Positions 9,645 to 17,647 of a stretch of 64,000 nucleotides of DNA are shown here, one piece after another. Every line of letters begins with the position of its first letter. The first letter of the stretch is position 1. Source of the DNA: an uncultured Eubacteriales bacterium. Its GTDB lineage: Bacteria; Bacillota; Clostridia; Oscillospirales; Oscillospiraceae. The translations under genes were made by a program, and so were the position numbers. Location of the stretch: positions 1 through 64,000 of the forward strand of contig UQUO01000009.1 in the NCBI GenBank assembly GCA_900544295.1, given 5' to 3'. The notes under the pieces were generated by a model that ran no database searches, was not told where the DNA came from, and saw only the letters and a list, made by a program, of their open reading frames with translations.

Positions 9645-9675
9645 AGCCGCGCTCCTTCAAATTCATTGAATTAAA

Positions 9676-9704
9676 ATTATACCATGCCCCGCCCCGCCGG
9701 TCAA
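9676..9704 (-). promoter_or_regulatory. Sigma-A promoter of the methyltransferase-ecf-truA operon
   Basis: On the minus strand TTGACC (9699-9704) and a perfect TATAAT (9676-9681) are 17 bp apart, 32 bp upstream of the start codon. Confidence 0.85.
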
Positions 9705-9725
9705 CAAATCCGCGGCCCGGACAGC

Positions 9726-9752
9726 AAAAAAGGCGGCCTGCGCCGCCTTTTT
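9726..9752. terminator. Rho-independent terminator of the amino acid ABC operon
   Basis: GGCGGC (9732-9737), a CTGC loop and GCCGCC (9742-9747) form the stem. It is flanked by A and T runs on both sides, so it can work on both strands. It lies 10 bp past the stop of the minus-strand binding-protein gene at 9763. Confidence 0.85.
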
Positions 9753-9762
9753 CAGCGTGATC

Positions 9763-10557
9763 TTATCCGTAATAGCTCAGTGCCAGGCGATAGACTATGA
9801 TGGCGTTCACGGCGCCGGAGTTCAGCTGGTCGAAGAGGCTCTGCGTGCCGCCGGAGACGCGCTTTATCTGGCCGAGACGCTCCATGAGCTTTTCGTTCTG
9901 GCTGAGGGCGTCCATGTATTTCTGCTCCACGGTCATGGCCAGGGTGTCGCCCTTCAGGCCGGCGAGGGTCTTGGCCCCGCCCTGCGCAAGGGTGACTATG
10001 ACGATATCGTTCGTCAGGTAGGGCGCCGTGACCTCGTATTTCACGTCCTCCCGCTCAAGCGCGAGGCCGCCCCAGGCGACGTCTATGTTGCCGCTGGAGA
10101 GTTCGACGTAGGCATTCTCCGCCTTTATGGATATGAACTTCGCCGTCCAGCCCAGGCGGCTGCACACCTCCCGCGCCAGCTCCACGTCGAAGCCGGAATA
10201 GCTGTCGCCCTCTATGTAGCTCATGGGGAAGGCGTCCGCGTCCACGCCCACGAGCAGGGTGCGCGGCGCGGCCTGGCCGACCTGCTCCAGGGCGTTGATG
10301 TTCTTGGAAAAGCTGGTGTTGTCCTCGCCGAACCACTTGTAGGCGAGGGTGGAGATGGTGCCGTCCGCCGCGAGGGTCTGGAGGGCGGCGTCCACGTAGT
10401 AACGGACGTAGTCGTTCTCCCGGTAGCCTATGGAAAACTCCTGGGTCATGAGCGTTTCCACGACGCGGTAGCGCCCCACGACCTTGCCGCAGCCGGAAAG
10501 GGAGAGCATGAGGCACGATATGAGCAGCAGCGCCGCGAGTTTTATTGACTTTTTCAC
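9763..10557 (-). CDS. Second amino acid ABC transporter substrate-binding lipoprotein
   Basis: This 264-residue protein starts with a lipoprotein signal (KKSIKL, hydrophobic stretch, LSLSGC with the lipid-modified Cys near residue 22). The remainder resembles the PBP type 2 fold of polar amino acid binding proteins, including a FDVELAREVCSRLG segment that is typical of the family. I chose GTG at 10557, with GAGG upstream, because the track start at 10638 adds an unlikely leader before the signal peptide. It is the last gene of an operon that already encodes another binding protein (12381-13235), so two receptors may share one permease/ATPase pair. The ligand is not predictable. Confidence 0.85.
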   Translation of the reverse strand: MKKSIKLAALLLISCLMLSLSGCGKVVGRYRVVETLMTQEFSIGYRENDYVRYYVDAALQTLAADGTISTLAYKWFGEDNTSFSKNINALEQVGQAAPRTLLVGVDADAFPMSYIEGDSYSGFDVELAREVCSRLGWTAKFISIKAENAYVELSSGNIDVAWGGLALEREDVKYEVTAPYLTNDIVIVTLAQGGAKTLAGLKGDTLAMTVEQKYMDALSQNEKLMERLGQIKRVSGGTQSLFDQLNSGAVNAIIVYRLALSYYG

Positions 10558-10662
10558 GCGGCCTCGCCCCCGGATGCAAAATTGCGCGCGCCCGAAGGCA
10601 CGCGCAATAATAATAATGTAATCCCCGCCCTTATTCAAGTGGGAATTTGTAAATAATCGTCG

Positions 10663-11442
10663 TTATTGCCCGTAGCTTGAGAGGAAACGCCGCGTGCGCT
10701 CCATTTTCGGGTTATCGATTATCTCCGGTCCGCCCTGCTCGACGATGAAGCCGCCGTCCATAAAGATGATACTGTCCGAGACCTCCCTGGCAAAGTGCAT
10801 CTCGTGCGTGACGATTATCATCGTCGTCCTGCGCTCGGCCAGCTCCCGTATGACCCGCAGCACCTCGCCTGTGAGCTCTGGGTCAAGCGCGCTCGTCGGC
10901 TCGTCAAAGCAGAGGATATCCGGGTGCATGGCGAGCGCGCGGGCTATGGCGACGCGCTGCTGCTGGCCGCCGGAGAGCTGGTGCGGGTAGTGTCCCGTCC
11001 TGTCGGAGAGGCCCATGGAGGCGAGAAGTTCGAGGCCCTCCTGGTCTATGGCCTCGAAGATGGCCTTCTTGTTCTGCTTGTAGTCCGGCCGCTCCTTCGC
11101 CAGCAGCTTGCTCGCCAGCGTGACGTTCCCCAGCGCCGTGTACTGCGGGAAGAGGTTGAAGCTCTGGAAAACCAGGCCGAAGTGCAGCCTCTTGCGCCGC
11201 ACGTCCGCCTCCCTGCGCGTGGCGGGGTCCGCCGCGTCGAAGAGCGTCTCGCCCTTGACGGCGATGCTGCCCGCGTCCGGCGTCTCAAGGAAGTTGAGGC
11301 ACCTGAGCAGAGTGGTCTTTCCGCTGCCGGAGGAGCCGATGATGGAAAGCGCCTGCCCCTCCTCCAGGGAGAAGCTGATGTCATTGAGGACCTTGGTCTT
11401 GTCGAAGTGCTTTTCCAGGTTTTTGACTTCCAGTATCGACAT
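10663..11442 (-). CDS. Polar amino acid ABC transporter ATP-binding protein
   Basis: This 259-residue GlnQ/HisP-type ATPase has Walker [10 protein letters not shown] (36-44), Q-loop [10 protein letters not shown], signature [15 protein letters not shown], Walker [14 protein letters not shown] and the H-loop in IIVTHEM. All catalytic parts are present. It follows the permease gene by 12 bp and precedes the second binding-protein gene by about 105 bp. It energises import of a polar amino acid through the permease encoded at 11455-12291. Confidence 0.93.
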   Translation of the reverse strand: MSILEVKNLEKHFDKTKVLNDISFSLEEGQALSIIGSSGSGKTTLLRCLNFLETPDAGSIAVKGETLFDAADPATRREADVRRKRLHFGLVFQSFNLFPQYTALGNVTLASKLLAKERPDYKQNKKAIFEAIDQEGLELLASMGLSDRTGHYPHQLSGGQQQRVAIARALAMHPDILCFDEPTSALDPELTGEVLRVIRELAERRTTMIIVTHEMHFAREVSDSIIFMDGGFIVEQGGPEIIDNPKMERTRRFLSSYGQ

Positions 11443-11454
11443 TGTCCTGCCCCC

Positions 11455-12291
11455 TTACCTGAAGAACTCAAGCTTGCGCTCCAGCCTGCCGAGCAGGAAG
11501 GAGACGATGCCGTTGAAGATGAGATAGTATATGCCGGTGAAAAACAGCGGCCAGATGAGGCCGGAGTAGCCGTGCGAGCCCTTGAGGAAGGCGTAGCCGG
11601 CCCAGATGACCTCCTGGTAGGAGATGATGCGCGCAAGGGAGGTGTCCTTGACGAGGGTTATGACCTCGTTGGCCATGGGCGGCACGATGCGCTTTATCAT
11701 CTGCAGGAGCGTGACGTGGCGGAAGATCTGCCCCTTCGTCATGCCCAGTACCTGGCCCGCCTCCTGCTGGCCGAGGGGCACGCCCTGTATGCCGCCGCGG
11801 TAGATCTCGGAGAAGTAGCAGGCGTAGTTCACGATGAACATCACCGCCGCCGCAACGAAACGGCCCTCGGCAAAATTCCACGGGTTGCTGTCGAAGATGT
11901 AGCCGGGTATGTAGAAGATGATAAGCAGCTGAAGCATGAGCGGCGTACCGCGGATGATCCAGACTATCAGGCGGCTTATGAGCGAAATGGGCTTAAAGCC
12001 GAGCAACACCTTCGACCAGAAGCCGAGGCTCCCGCTCTTTTTCCTCGCGCTCACGGGCGAGAGCACGCGCCCGCCGTCCACGATAGGCTCCCCGTCCTCC
12101 TCCAGCTGCCGGTCGAGGGCGGCCTTCCTCGCGGCGAGGCGCCTGCCGGGCAGGCCCAGGGGCGCCCAGCGGCTCATGGAGCCGAAGCAGATTATGAGCC
12201 CCAGGGGTATGGAGCCGACAAGCGTCACGACAAAGAGCTTAAGCGTCTGCACAAAGCCCTCGTTGAGCGCGGATATTACGGTCTGGAACAT
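11455..12291 (-). CDS. Polar amino acid ABC transporter permease
   Basis: An HisM/GlnP-type permease with the EAA-like loop SLGQQEAGQVLGMTKGQIFRHV-type segment (around EAGQVLGMTKGQ) that contacts the ATPase, and several transmembrane helices. An insertion of about 50 charged residues between the first and second helices (around KAALDRQLEEDGEP) is longer than in typical family members. I start it at ATG 12291, preceded by AGGAG at a long spacing of 12; the longer reading from GTG at 12336 would place the start inside the loop of a perfect 13-bp hairpin. Length is 278 residues. Confidence 0.85.
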   Translation of the reverse strand: MFQTVISALNEGFVQTLKLFVVTLVGSIPLGLIICFGSMSRWAPLGLPGRRLAARKAALDRQLEEDGEPIVDGGRVLSPVSARKKSGSLGFWSKVLLGFKPISLISRLIVWIIRGTPLMLQLLIIFYIPGYIFDSNPWNFAEGRFVAAAVMFIVNYACYFSEIYRGGIQGVPLGQQEAGQVLGMTKGQIFRHVTLLQMIKRIVPPMANEVITLVKDTSLARIISYQEVIWAGYAFLKGSHGYSGLIWPLFFTGIYYLIFNGIVSFLLGRLERKLEFFR

Positions 12292-12315
12292 GTGCGGGAA
12301 CCACTCCTGTCCGAG

Positions 12316-12351
12316 CCGAAAGCAGAGGGCAGTCACGTCCTCTGCTTTCGG
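12316..12351. other. Intercistronic stem-loop between binding-protein and permease genes
   Basis: Arms 12316-12328 and 12339-12351 are perfectly complementary over 13 bp with a 10-nt loop. No T-tract follows on the minus strand, so it is not a standard terminator. It sits between the stop of the first binding-protein gene (12381) and the permease start (12291), where it could protect the upstream mRNA from 3' decay. Confidence 0.8.
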
Positions 12352-12380
12352 CCTTTATTTCTCGGTAAGCTGCGCGGGGC

Positions 12381-13235
12381 TCACTCCTGGGCTATGAGAG
12401 CCGCGGAGACGCCGTAGGTCTCGGCCAGCTCCTGCATGGTGCCGGCGGCGTAGTAGTCAACGAAGAACTCATTGAGCGCGGCGGCAAGGTCGCTGCCCTT
12501 GCGGAAACCGACGCCGTACTCCTCGCTGTTGAGGCTGATGGTGTAGGTGAGGTCGGCGTAGCTCGTGCCCTCGCCGACCATGGCGGCGGCCATGAGGCTG
12601 TCGATGATGGCGGCCTGGCAGGTGCCGGAGCTGACCTCGAGCACCGCCGTGGCCTGATCGACCACCGGCGTGTAGCTAAAGCCGTTCTCAATGGCCATGG
12701 CCTCGCCGGCGGAACCGCTCTCAACCGCGAAATTCAGTTCGCTCATGCTCGCGGCGTCGGGGTAATCCTCAGCGGAGTCGGCAGGCAGGATGACGACCTG
12801 AGCGTTGTTGCAGTAGGCGTTGGAGCACTCCATGGCGGAGAGGACCTCGTCCGTCAGGGTCATGCCATTCCAGACGACGTCTATGGTCTTGCCGTCAAGC
12901 TCCATGACCTTATTGTCCCACTCGATGACCTGGAAGACGGCCTCGACGCCCAGGCTGTCCGCAAAGGCGCGGGCAAGGTCGGCGTCAAAGCCTATCCACT
13001 CGCCGGCCTCGTTCTGGTAGTCCATGGGCTCGAACTCGGTTATGCCGACTATGAGGCTGCCCTTCTCCTGGATGTAGGCCATATCGCTCTCGGCGGCTGG
13101 CTCCTCGCTGGCAGGGGCCTCGGAAGCCGGAGCCTCGGAGGCGGGCGCCTCGCTGGGCTCGGACGCCGGCTCGCCGCAGGCGGCCAGGGCGAATATCATG
13201 CAAAGTGCAAGCAAAAGCGCAAAAAACTTTTTCAT
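12381..13235 (-). CDS. Amino acid ABC transporter substrate-binding lipoprotein
   Basis: This 284-residue PBP type 2 binding protein starts with a lipobox signal (ALAAC, Cys near residue 20). A repeated Ser-Glu-Ala-Pro-Ala tether follows (about residues 26-44), then the ligand-binding body with the family motif GFDADLARAFADSLG and EWDNKVMELDGKTIDVVWNGMTLT. The ATG is preceded by GGAGAAATGAAAAG. It is the first gene of the operon, in front of a stem-loop and the permease/ATPase genes, and is read from a TTGCTT/TAATAT promoter. The fold points to a polar amino acid ligand; which one cannot be told. Confidence 0.92.
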   Translation of the reverse strand: MKKFFALLLALCMIFALAACGEPASEPSEAPASEAPASEAPASEEPAAESDMAYIQEKGSLIVGITEFEPMDYQNEAGEWIGFDADLARAFADSLGVEAVFQVIEWDNKVMELDGKTIDVVWNGMTLTDEVLSAMECSNAYCNNAQVVILPADSAEDYPDAASMSELNFAVESGSAGEAMAIENGFSYTPVVDQATAVLEVSSGTCQAAIIDSLMAAAMVGEGTSYADLTYTISLNSEEYGVGFRKGSDLAAALNEFFVDYYAAGTMQELAETYGVSAALIAQE

Positions 13236-13282
13236 CTTTTCATTTCTCCTTCATTCTTTACCTCGCTTGATAAGGCGTTATC

Positions 13283-13310
13283 ATATTACCACATTAACGA
13301 GATAAAGCAA
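13283..13310 (-). promoter_or_regulatory. Probable promoter of the amino acid ABC operon
   Basis: On the minus strand TTGCTT (13305-13310) and TAATAT (13283-13288) are 16 bp apart, about 48 bp upstream of the binding-protein start. The match is moderate. Confidence 0.55.
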
Positions 13311-13349
13311 TAGCCGGATGCGTTTTTTCCTGTGCAAATTCTGCACAGC

Positions 13350-13378
13350 TTGATTCCGCCGCGGGGCGGTAGTATAAT
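13350..13378 (+). promoter_or_regulatory. Sigma-A promoter abutting the mnmG start codon
   Basis: TTGATT (13350-13355), 17 bp, then a perfect TATAAT (13373-13378). The ATG of mnmG is at 13388, only nine bases after the -10 box, so the transcript would have almost no leader. Confidence 0.8.
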
Positions 13379-13387
13379 TTTAGGGTT

Positions 13388-15262
13388 ATGAGAACTTATG
13401 AAGCGGGAAAATGCGATATAGCGGTCATAGGCGCGGGCCACGCGGGCATAGAGGCCGCGCTGGCCTCGGCGCGCCTGGGGCTGGAGACGGTCTGCTTTGC
13501 CATAAACCTCGACACGGTGGGCAACATGCCCTGCAACCCGGCCATAGGCGGCACGGGCAAGGGCCACCTCGTGCGGGAGCTGGACGCCCTGGGGGGCGAG
13601 ATGGCCCGCGCGGCGGACGAAGCCTGCATCCAGTACCGGATGCTGAACCTCGGCAAAGGGCCGGCGGTGCACTCCCTGCGCGCGCAGGCGGACCGGCGGC
13701 GCTACCAGGAGGTCATGAAGCTCGCGCTTGAGCGGCAGGAGCGCCTGCGGCTCATCCAGGCCGAGGTCGTGGACATAGGCGTCGAAAATGGGCGCGTCGT
13801 CTCGGTGACGACGCACACGGGCGCCGTGTGGCGCTGCCGCGCGGCCGTCGTGGCCACCGGCACCTTCCTCCGGGGCCGCACCATCGTGGGCGAGGTGCTG
13901 CGCGATTCGGGGCCGGACGGGCTCGCGCCCTCGGGACCGCTCTCAGACCGCCTGCGGGGCCTCGGTCTCTCGCTGCGCCGCTTTAAGACGGGTACGCCCC
14001 CGAGGATAAACGCCCGCAGCGTGGACTTTTCCAAAATGCAGCTCCAGGAGGGCGACGCGGAGCCGGAGCCCTTCTCCTTCTCTACTGAGCGCGCGCCGGA
14101 AAACCGCGCCCGCTGCTGGCTCACCTGGACGACTCCGGAGACGCACGCGATAATCCGCGCGAACCTCGACCGCTCGCCTATCTACTCGGGCGTCATAGAG
14201 GGCGTCGGCCCGCGCTACTGCCCCAGCATAGAGACGAAGGTCATGACCTTCCCGGACAAGGAGCGGCACCAGCTCTTCATAGAGCCCATGGGCCTCAGCA
14301 CGGAGGAGCTCTATGTCCAGGGCTTTTCCAGCTCCATGCCCGAGGAGGTGCAGGTGCGGATGCTGCACAGCGTCCCCGGCCTTGAGCACGCGGAGATCAT
14401 GAGAGCGGCCTACGCCATAGAATACGACTGCATAGACCCCCTGGAGCTCCTGCCGACGCTGGAGGCCCGGAAGGTCGCCGGCCTCTACGGTGCCGGGCAG
14501 TTCAACGGCTCCTCGGGCTACGAGGAGGCCGCAGTCCAGGGCTTTGCCGCGGGAGTGAACGCGGCGCTGAAGATACTCGGCCGCCCGCCCTTCGTCCTGA
14601 AGCGGAGCGAGGCCTACATCGGCGCGCTCATAGACGACCTCGTGACCCGCGGCACGAACGAGCCCTACCGCATGATGACCTCGCGCTCCGAATATCGCCT
14701 GCTGCTGCGCCAGGACAACGCCGACGAGCGGCTGACGCGCATAGGCTATGAGCTCGGCCTCGTCTCAAAGGAGCGGATAGCGGCCGTGGAGGCGAAGTAC
14801 GCCGCCGTATCCGCGGAGCTCGAACGGCTGGAGCGCACGCACGTCGCGCCCAAGCCGGAGCTGGGCGCCGCGCTGGAGGCCCTTGGCACCGCAGCCCCTG
14901 TCTCGGGGGTTTCGCTCGCCGCGCTGCTGCGCCGCCCGCAGGTGGGCTACGACGACCTCGCGCCCTTCGACGCGGACAGGCCCCCTCTGCCCCGCGCCGT
15001 GACGCAGCAGGTGGAGATACGCCTGCGCTACGAGGGCTATATCAAGCGCCAGCTCAGGCAGGTGGAGGAGTTCGCGCACATGGAAAGCCGCGCTCTCCCC
15101 GCCGACATCGACTACGAAAAGGTCCCCGGCCTTCGCACGGAGGCGAGGCAAAAGCTCGCCGCGCTCCGGCCCGAGAGCTTCGGGCGGGCCTCGCGCATCT
15201 CCGGCGTCTCGCCCGCCGATATGGCGGCGCTGGCCATGTATATGGGGAGGGCGTCAAGATGA
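13388..15262 (+). CDS. mnmG: tRNA uridine-5-carboxymethylaminomethyl(34) synthesis enzyme MnmG
   Basis: MnmG is the FAD-dependent partner of MnmE; together they add the cmnm5 group to wobble U34 of certain tRNAs. The 624-residue protein has the FAD-binding GAGHAGIEAA motif near residue 15, the conserved CNPAIGGTGKGHL segment, FKTGTPPRI and the C-terminal helical domain (SGVSPADMAALAMY). Length is typical. The first ATG is used; no purine-rich site lies in the few bases between the promoter and the codon. It overlaps mnmA as ATGA, linking the two U34-modifying enzymes in one transcript. mnmE is not in the window. Confidence 0.96.
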   Translation: MRTYEAGKCDIAVIGAGHAGIEAALASARLGLETVCFAINLDTVGNMPCNPAIGGTGKGHLVRELDALGGEMARAADEACIQYRMLNLGKGPAVHSLRAQADRRRYQEVMKLALERQERLRLIQAEVVDIGVENGRVVSVTTHTGAVWRCRAAVVATGTFLRGRTIVGEVLRDSGPDGLAPSGPLSDRLRGLGLSLRRFKTGTPPRINARSVDFSKMQLQEGDAEPEPFSFSTERAPENRARCWLTWTTPETHAIIRANLDRSPIYSGVIEGVGPRYCPSIETKVMTFPDKERHQLFIEPMGLSTEELYVQGFSSSMPEEVQVRMLHSVPGLEHAEIMRAAYAIEYDCIDPLELLPTLEARKVAGLYGAGQFNGSSGYEEAAVQGFAAGVNAALKILGRPPFVLKRSEAYIGALIDDLVTRGTNEPYRMMTSRSEYRLLLRQDNADERLTRIGYELGLVSKERIAAVEAKYAAVSAELERLERTHVAPKPELGAALEALGTAAPVSGVSLAALLRRPQVGYDDLAPFDADRPPLPRAVTQQVEIRLRYEGYIKRQLRQVEEFAHMESRALPADIDYEKVPGLRTEARQKLAALRPESFGRASRISGVSPADMAALAMYMGRASR

Positions 15263-16290
15263 AGGGTACCGTCGTCCTGGGCTTTTCCGGCGGCGTGGAC
15301 TCGGCCTGCGCCGCAGCGCTGCTGCGCCGCGAGGGCTGGGACGTGCGCGCGCTCTACCTCGAAAACGGCTCCGGCGAGGCGGACAGCGCCCGGGCCTGCG
15401 CCGAGGCCATGGGCCTGCCCTTCGAGGCGCTCGACGCGCGCGCCGAGCTGGAGGAACATGTCTGCCGCCCCTTTGCGGAGGCCTACAGGCGCGGCGAAAC
15501 GCCCAGCCCCTGCGTGCTCTGCAACCCCTCCGTCAAGCTCCGCCTCCTGTGCGAGCGGGCCGACGCGCTGGGCGCAGAATATATCGCCACGGGCCACTAC
15601 GCCCGCGCCGAGGGCGGCGCGCTCTACATGGGCCGGCCGGAGAACGACCAGAGCTATATGCTCTGCCGCATCCTGCCCGATCAGCTCCGCCGCCTGCTCC
15701 TGCCCCTCGGCGGCATGGCCAAAACCGAGACCCGAGAGCTTGCAGCCTCGCTCGGCCTGCCCGCCGCTCAGAAGCCGGACAGTATGGAGCTCTGCTTCGT
15801 TCCCGACGGCGACTATGCCGCCTGGCTGGAGCAGCGCGGGGACGCGCCCGGGCCGGGGGATATCATCTATAACGGCGCAGCCGTCGCAAGGCACGGCGGC
15901 ATCCACCGCTTCACCCTCGGCCAGCGCCGGGGCCTGGGCTACGCCGCGGGAAAGCGAGTATACGTCTCGGAGATACGCCCCGGTTCGGGAGAGGTCGTGC
16001 TCGCAGACGGAGACGGGCTCTTTTCCGATGAGGTCGCCGTCCGGGACATGCGCTGGCTCGTCCCGGAGCCTGAGGCGCCCTTCGACTGTCAGGTGCGCGT
16101 CCGCCACTCGCGGACACTTGCGCCCGCGCGAGCCTACCCCGAGGCCGGCGGCCGGCTCCGCCTCGTTCCCGAAAGCCCCCTGCGCGCGCCCACGCCCGGC
16201 CAGGCCGCGGCGCTGTACCTGGACGGCAGGGTGCTCGGCGGCGGCTTCGTCTCCGCCGCAAGGCCTCATGATACAAAGGATACAAAATAG
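15259..16290 (+). CDS. mnmA: tRNA-specific 2-thiouridylase MnmA
   Basis: MnmA thiolates the 2-position of wobble U34 in tRNA-Lys, -Glu and -Gln using ATP and a persulfide donor. The 343-residue protein has the PP-loop SGGVDS (10-15), the catalytic pair C88 (in CVLCN) and C179 (in MELCF), and the GDIIYN and FTLGQRRGLG motifs of the central and C-terminal domains. It starts inside the mnmG stop (ATGA overlap). Its last codons run into a set of GATACAA repeats that probably belong to the regulation of the next operon. Confidence 0.95.
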   Translation: MKGTVVLGFSGGVDSACAAALLRREGWDVRALYLENGSGEADSARACAEAMGLPFEALDARAELEEHVCRPFAEAYRRGETPSPCVLCNPSVKLRLLCERADALGAEYIATGHYARAEGGALYMGRPENDQSYMLCRILPDQLRRLLLPLGGMAKTETRELAASLGLPAAQKPDSMELCFVPDGDYAAWLEQRGDAPGPGDIIYNGAAVARHGGIHRFTLGQRRGLGYAAGKRVYVSEIRPGSGEVVLADGDGLFSDEVAVRDMRWLVPEPEAPFDCQVRVRHSRTLAPARAYPEAGGRLRLVPESPLRAPTPGQAAALYLDGRVLGGGFVSAARPHDTKDTK

Positions 16291-16357
16291 ATACAATTAT
16301 AATTTACAAAGTGTTCCGAATAAGTTATCCTATAACTGTATTATTTTATCTGATACA
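16270..16357. promoter_or_regulatory. Cluster of ATACA half-sites, likely GntR operator
   Basis: Three direct GATACAA copies (16270, 16279, 16290) are spaced 9 and 11 bp apart. Further on, TGTAT (16337-16341), 11 bp, ATACA (16353-16357) forms an inverted repeat with the same half-site. It lies directly before the GntR-family gene at 16384. Binding by that regulator is an inference. Confidence 0.5.
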
Positions 16358-16383
16358 CGGGCTGTATTGGGGCGGATGGAAAG

Positions 16384-16761
16384 ATGCTGATAAACATCAA
16401 TTTCAGAGATTCGCGGCCTATCTACGAGCAGGTCAAGACCGCGCTTAGGAAGCTCATCGTCTCGGGCGCGATGTCCCCGGACGAGAAGCTGCCCTCGGTG
16501 CGCGAGCTTGCGGCGCAGCTGGTCATAAACCCAAACACCATCCAGCGCGCATACCGGGAGCTGGAGGCGGAGGGCTACATCATATCCATCCCCGGCAAGG
16601 GCAGCTATGCGAACATACGCTCCCAGGTGGACGAGGGCCGGAAGAAGGAGCTGCTGGCCTCTCTGGATGAAATCGTGACTGAGCTGCTGTTCCTCGGCGT
16701 CACGGCGGACGAGCTCGACGGGCGCATAAGGCAGAAGGAGGCGGCGCGGGATGAGAGCTGA
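16384..16761 (+). CDS. GntR-family transcriptional regulator, YtrA subfamily
   Basis: This 125-residue protein has an N-terminal winged helix of GntR type (RPIYEQVKTALRKLI, then SVRELAAQLVINPNTIQRAYRELEAEGYI) and only a short C-terminal dimerisation tail, which defines the YtrA subfamily. Such regulators usually repress the ABC transporter genes next to them. Here the stop overlaps the ATPase start by 11 bp. The start ATG has GGATGGAAAG just upstream. Repeated ATACA half-sites in the 120 bp upstream are candidate operators. Confidence 0.92.
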   Translation: MLININFRDSRPIYEQVKTALRKLIVSGAMSPDEKLPSVRELAAQLVINPNTIQRAYRELEAEGYIISIPGKGSYANIRSQVDEGRKKELLASLDEIVTELLFLGVTADELDGRIRQKEAARDES

Positions 16762-17647
16762 ATTCAGGCAAGTGAGCAAAAGCTACAACGGCCACCGCGC
16801 GCTCGACGGGCTGACGATGGACGCCCCCGCCGGCGAGGTCTACGGCCTTGTGGGGCCGAACGGCGCAGGCAAGACGACGGCCATGAAGTGCCTGGCCGGG
16901 GTTCTGAAACCGGAATCTGGCGAAGTGCTGGCCGACGGCGAGCCCGTCTTTGAAAACCCCGCCGTCAAGGGGCGCATTTTCTGCATCCCGGACGAGGTCT
17001 TCCATTTCCCCCAGGCCTCCATACTGGACATGATGCGTTTTTACCGGGGCGTTTATCCCGGCTTCGATGAGAGGCGCTTTGAACAGCTGCGCGAGGTCTT
17101 CCGCCTCGACCTGAAGCAGCCCATGCGCCGTTTTTCGCGCGGCATGCTCAAGCAGGCGGCCTTTTGGCTGGCAATCTCCATACGGCCGGAGCTGCTCATC
17201 CTGGATGAGCCGGTGGACGGGCTCGACCCCGTCATGCGCCGCCAGGTCTGGGCGCTCATCATGCAGGACGTCGCCGAATACGGCACGACGGTGCTCATCT
17301 CCTCCCACAACCTGCGGGAGCTGGAGGACGTCTGCGACAGGGTCGGCATCATTGACCGGGGCAAAATGCTCCTCGAGCGCGTGCTCTCCGATATGCAGGA
17401 GAACATGACGAAGCTGCAGCTCGTCCTCCCCGAGGGCGCAGTCCTGCCCGAGGAGCTGGATATAATCCACTCCACAGGCCCGGGCAGGCTCAGAACGCTC
17501 ATCATCCGCGGCCGGGCCTCGGATGTCACAGCGCGGCTGGAAGGGCTCTCCCCCCTATTCATGGAGGCCGTGCCGCTGACGCTGGAGGAGATCTTCATAT
17601 ATGAACTCGGAGGTGAGGGCCATGAAGTCCGGGACATTATACTTTAA
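16751..17647 (+). CDS. ABC transporter ATP-binding protein (YtrB-like)
   Basis: This 298-residue ATPase has Walker A GPNGAGKTT, a signature with FSRGMLKQ in place of the usual LSGGQ, and Walker B LLILDEPVDGLDP. The deviating signature and the C-terminal extension of about 80 residues match the YtrB/CcmA branch of exporters. The ATG has GGAGG 12-16 bases before it. The gene overlaps the GntR regulator upstream and the permease downstream, so the three form one coupled unit. Substrate unknown; homologous systems respond to cell-wall antibiotics. Confidence 0.9.
   Translation: MRAEFRQVSKSYNGHRALDGLTMDAPAGEVYGLVGPNGAGKTTAMKCLAGVLKPESGEVLADGEPVFENPAVKGRIFCIPDEVFHFPQASILDMMRFYRGVYPGFDERRFEQLREVFRLDLKQPMRRFSRGMLKQAAFWLAISIRPELLILDEPVDGLDPVMRRQVWALIMQDVAEYGTTVLISSHNLRELEDVCDRVGIIDRGKMLLERVLSDMQENMTKLQLVLPEGAVLPEELDIIHSTGPGRLRTLIIRGRASDVTARLEGLSPLFMEAVPLTLEEIFIYELGGEGHEVRDIIL

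Noticed and set aside
12292..12336. GTG start for the amino acid permease
   Set aside because: It falls in the loop of a perfect 13-bp hairpin and adds residues not expected before the first helix.
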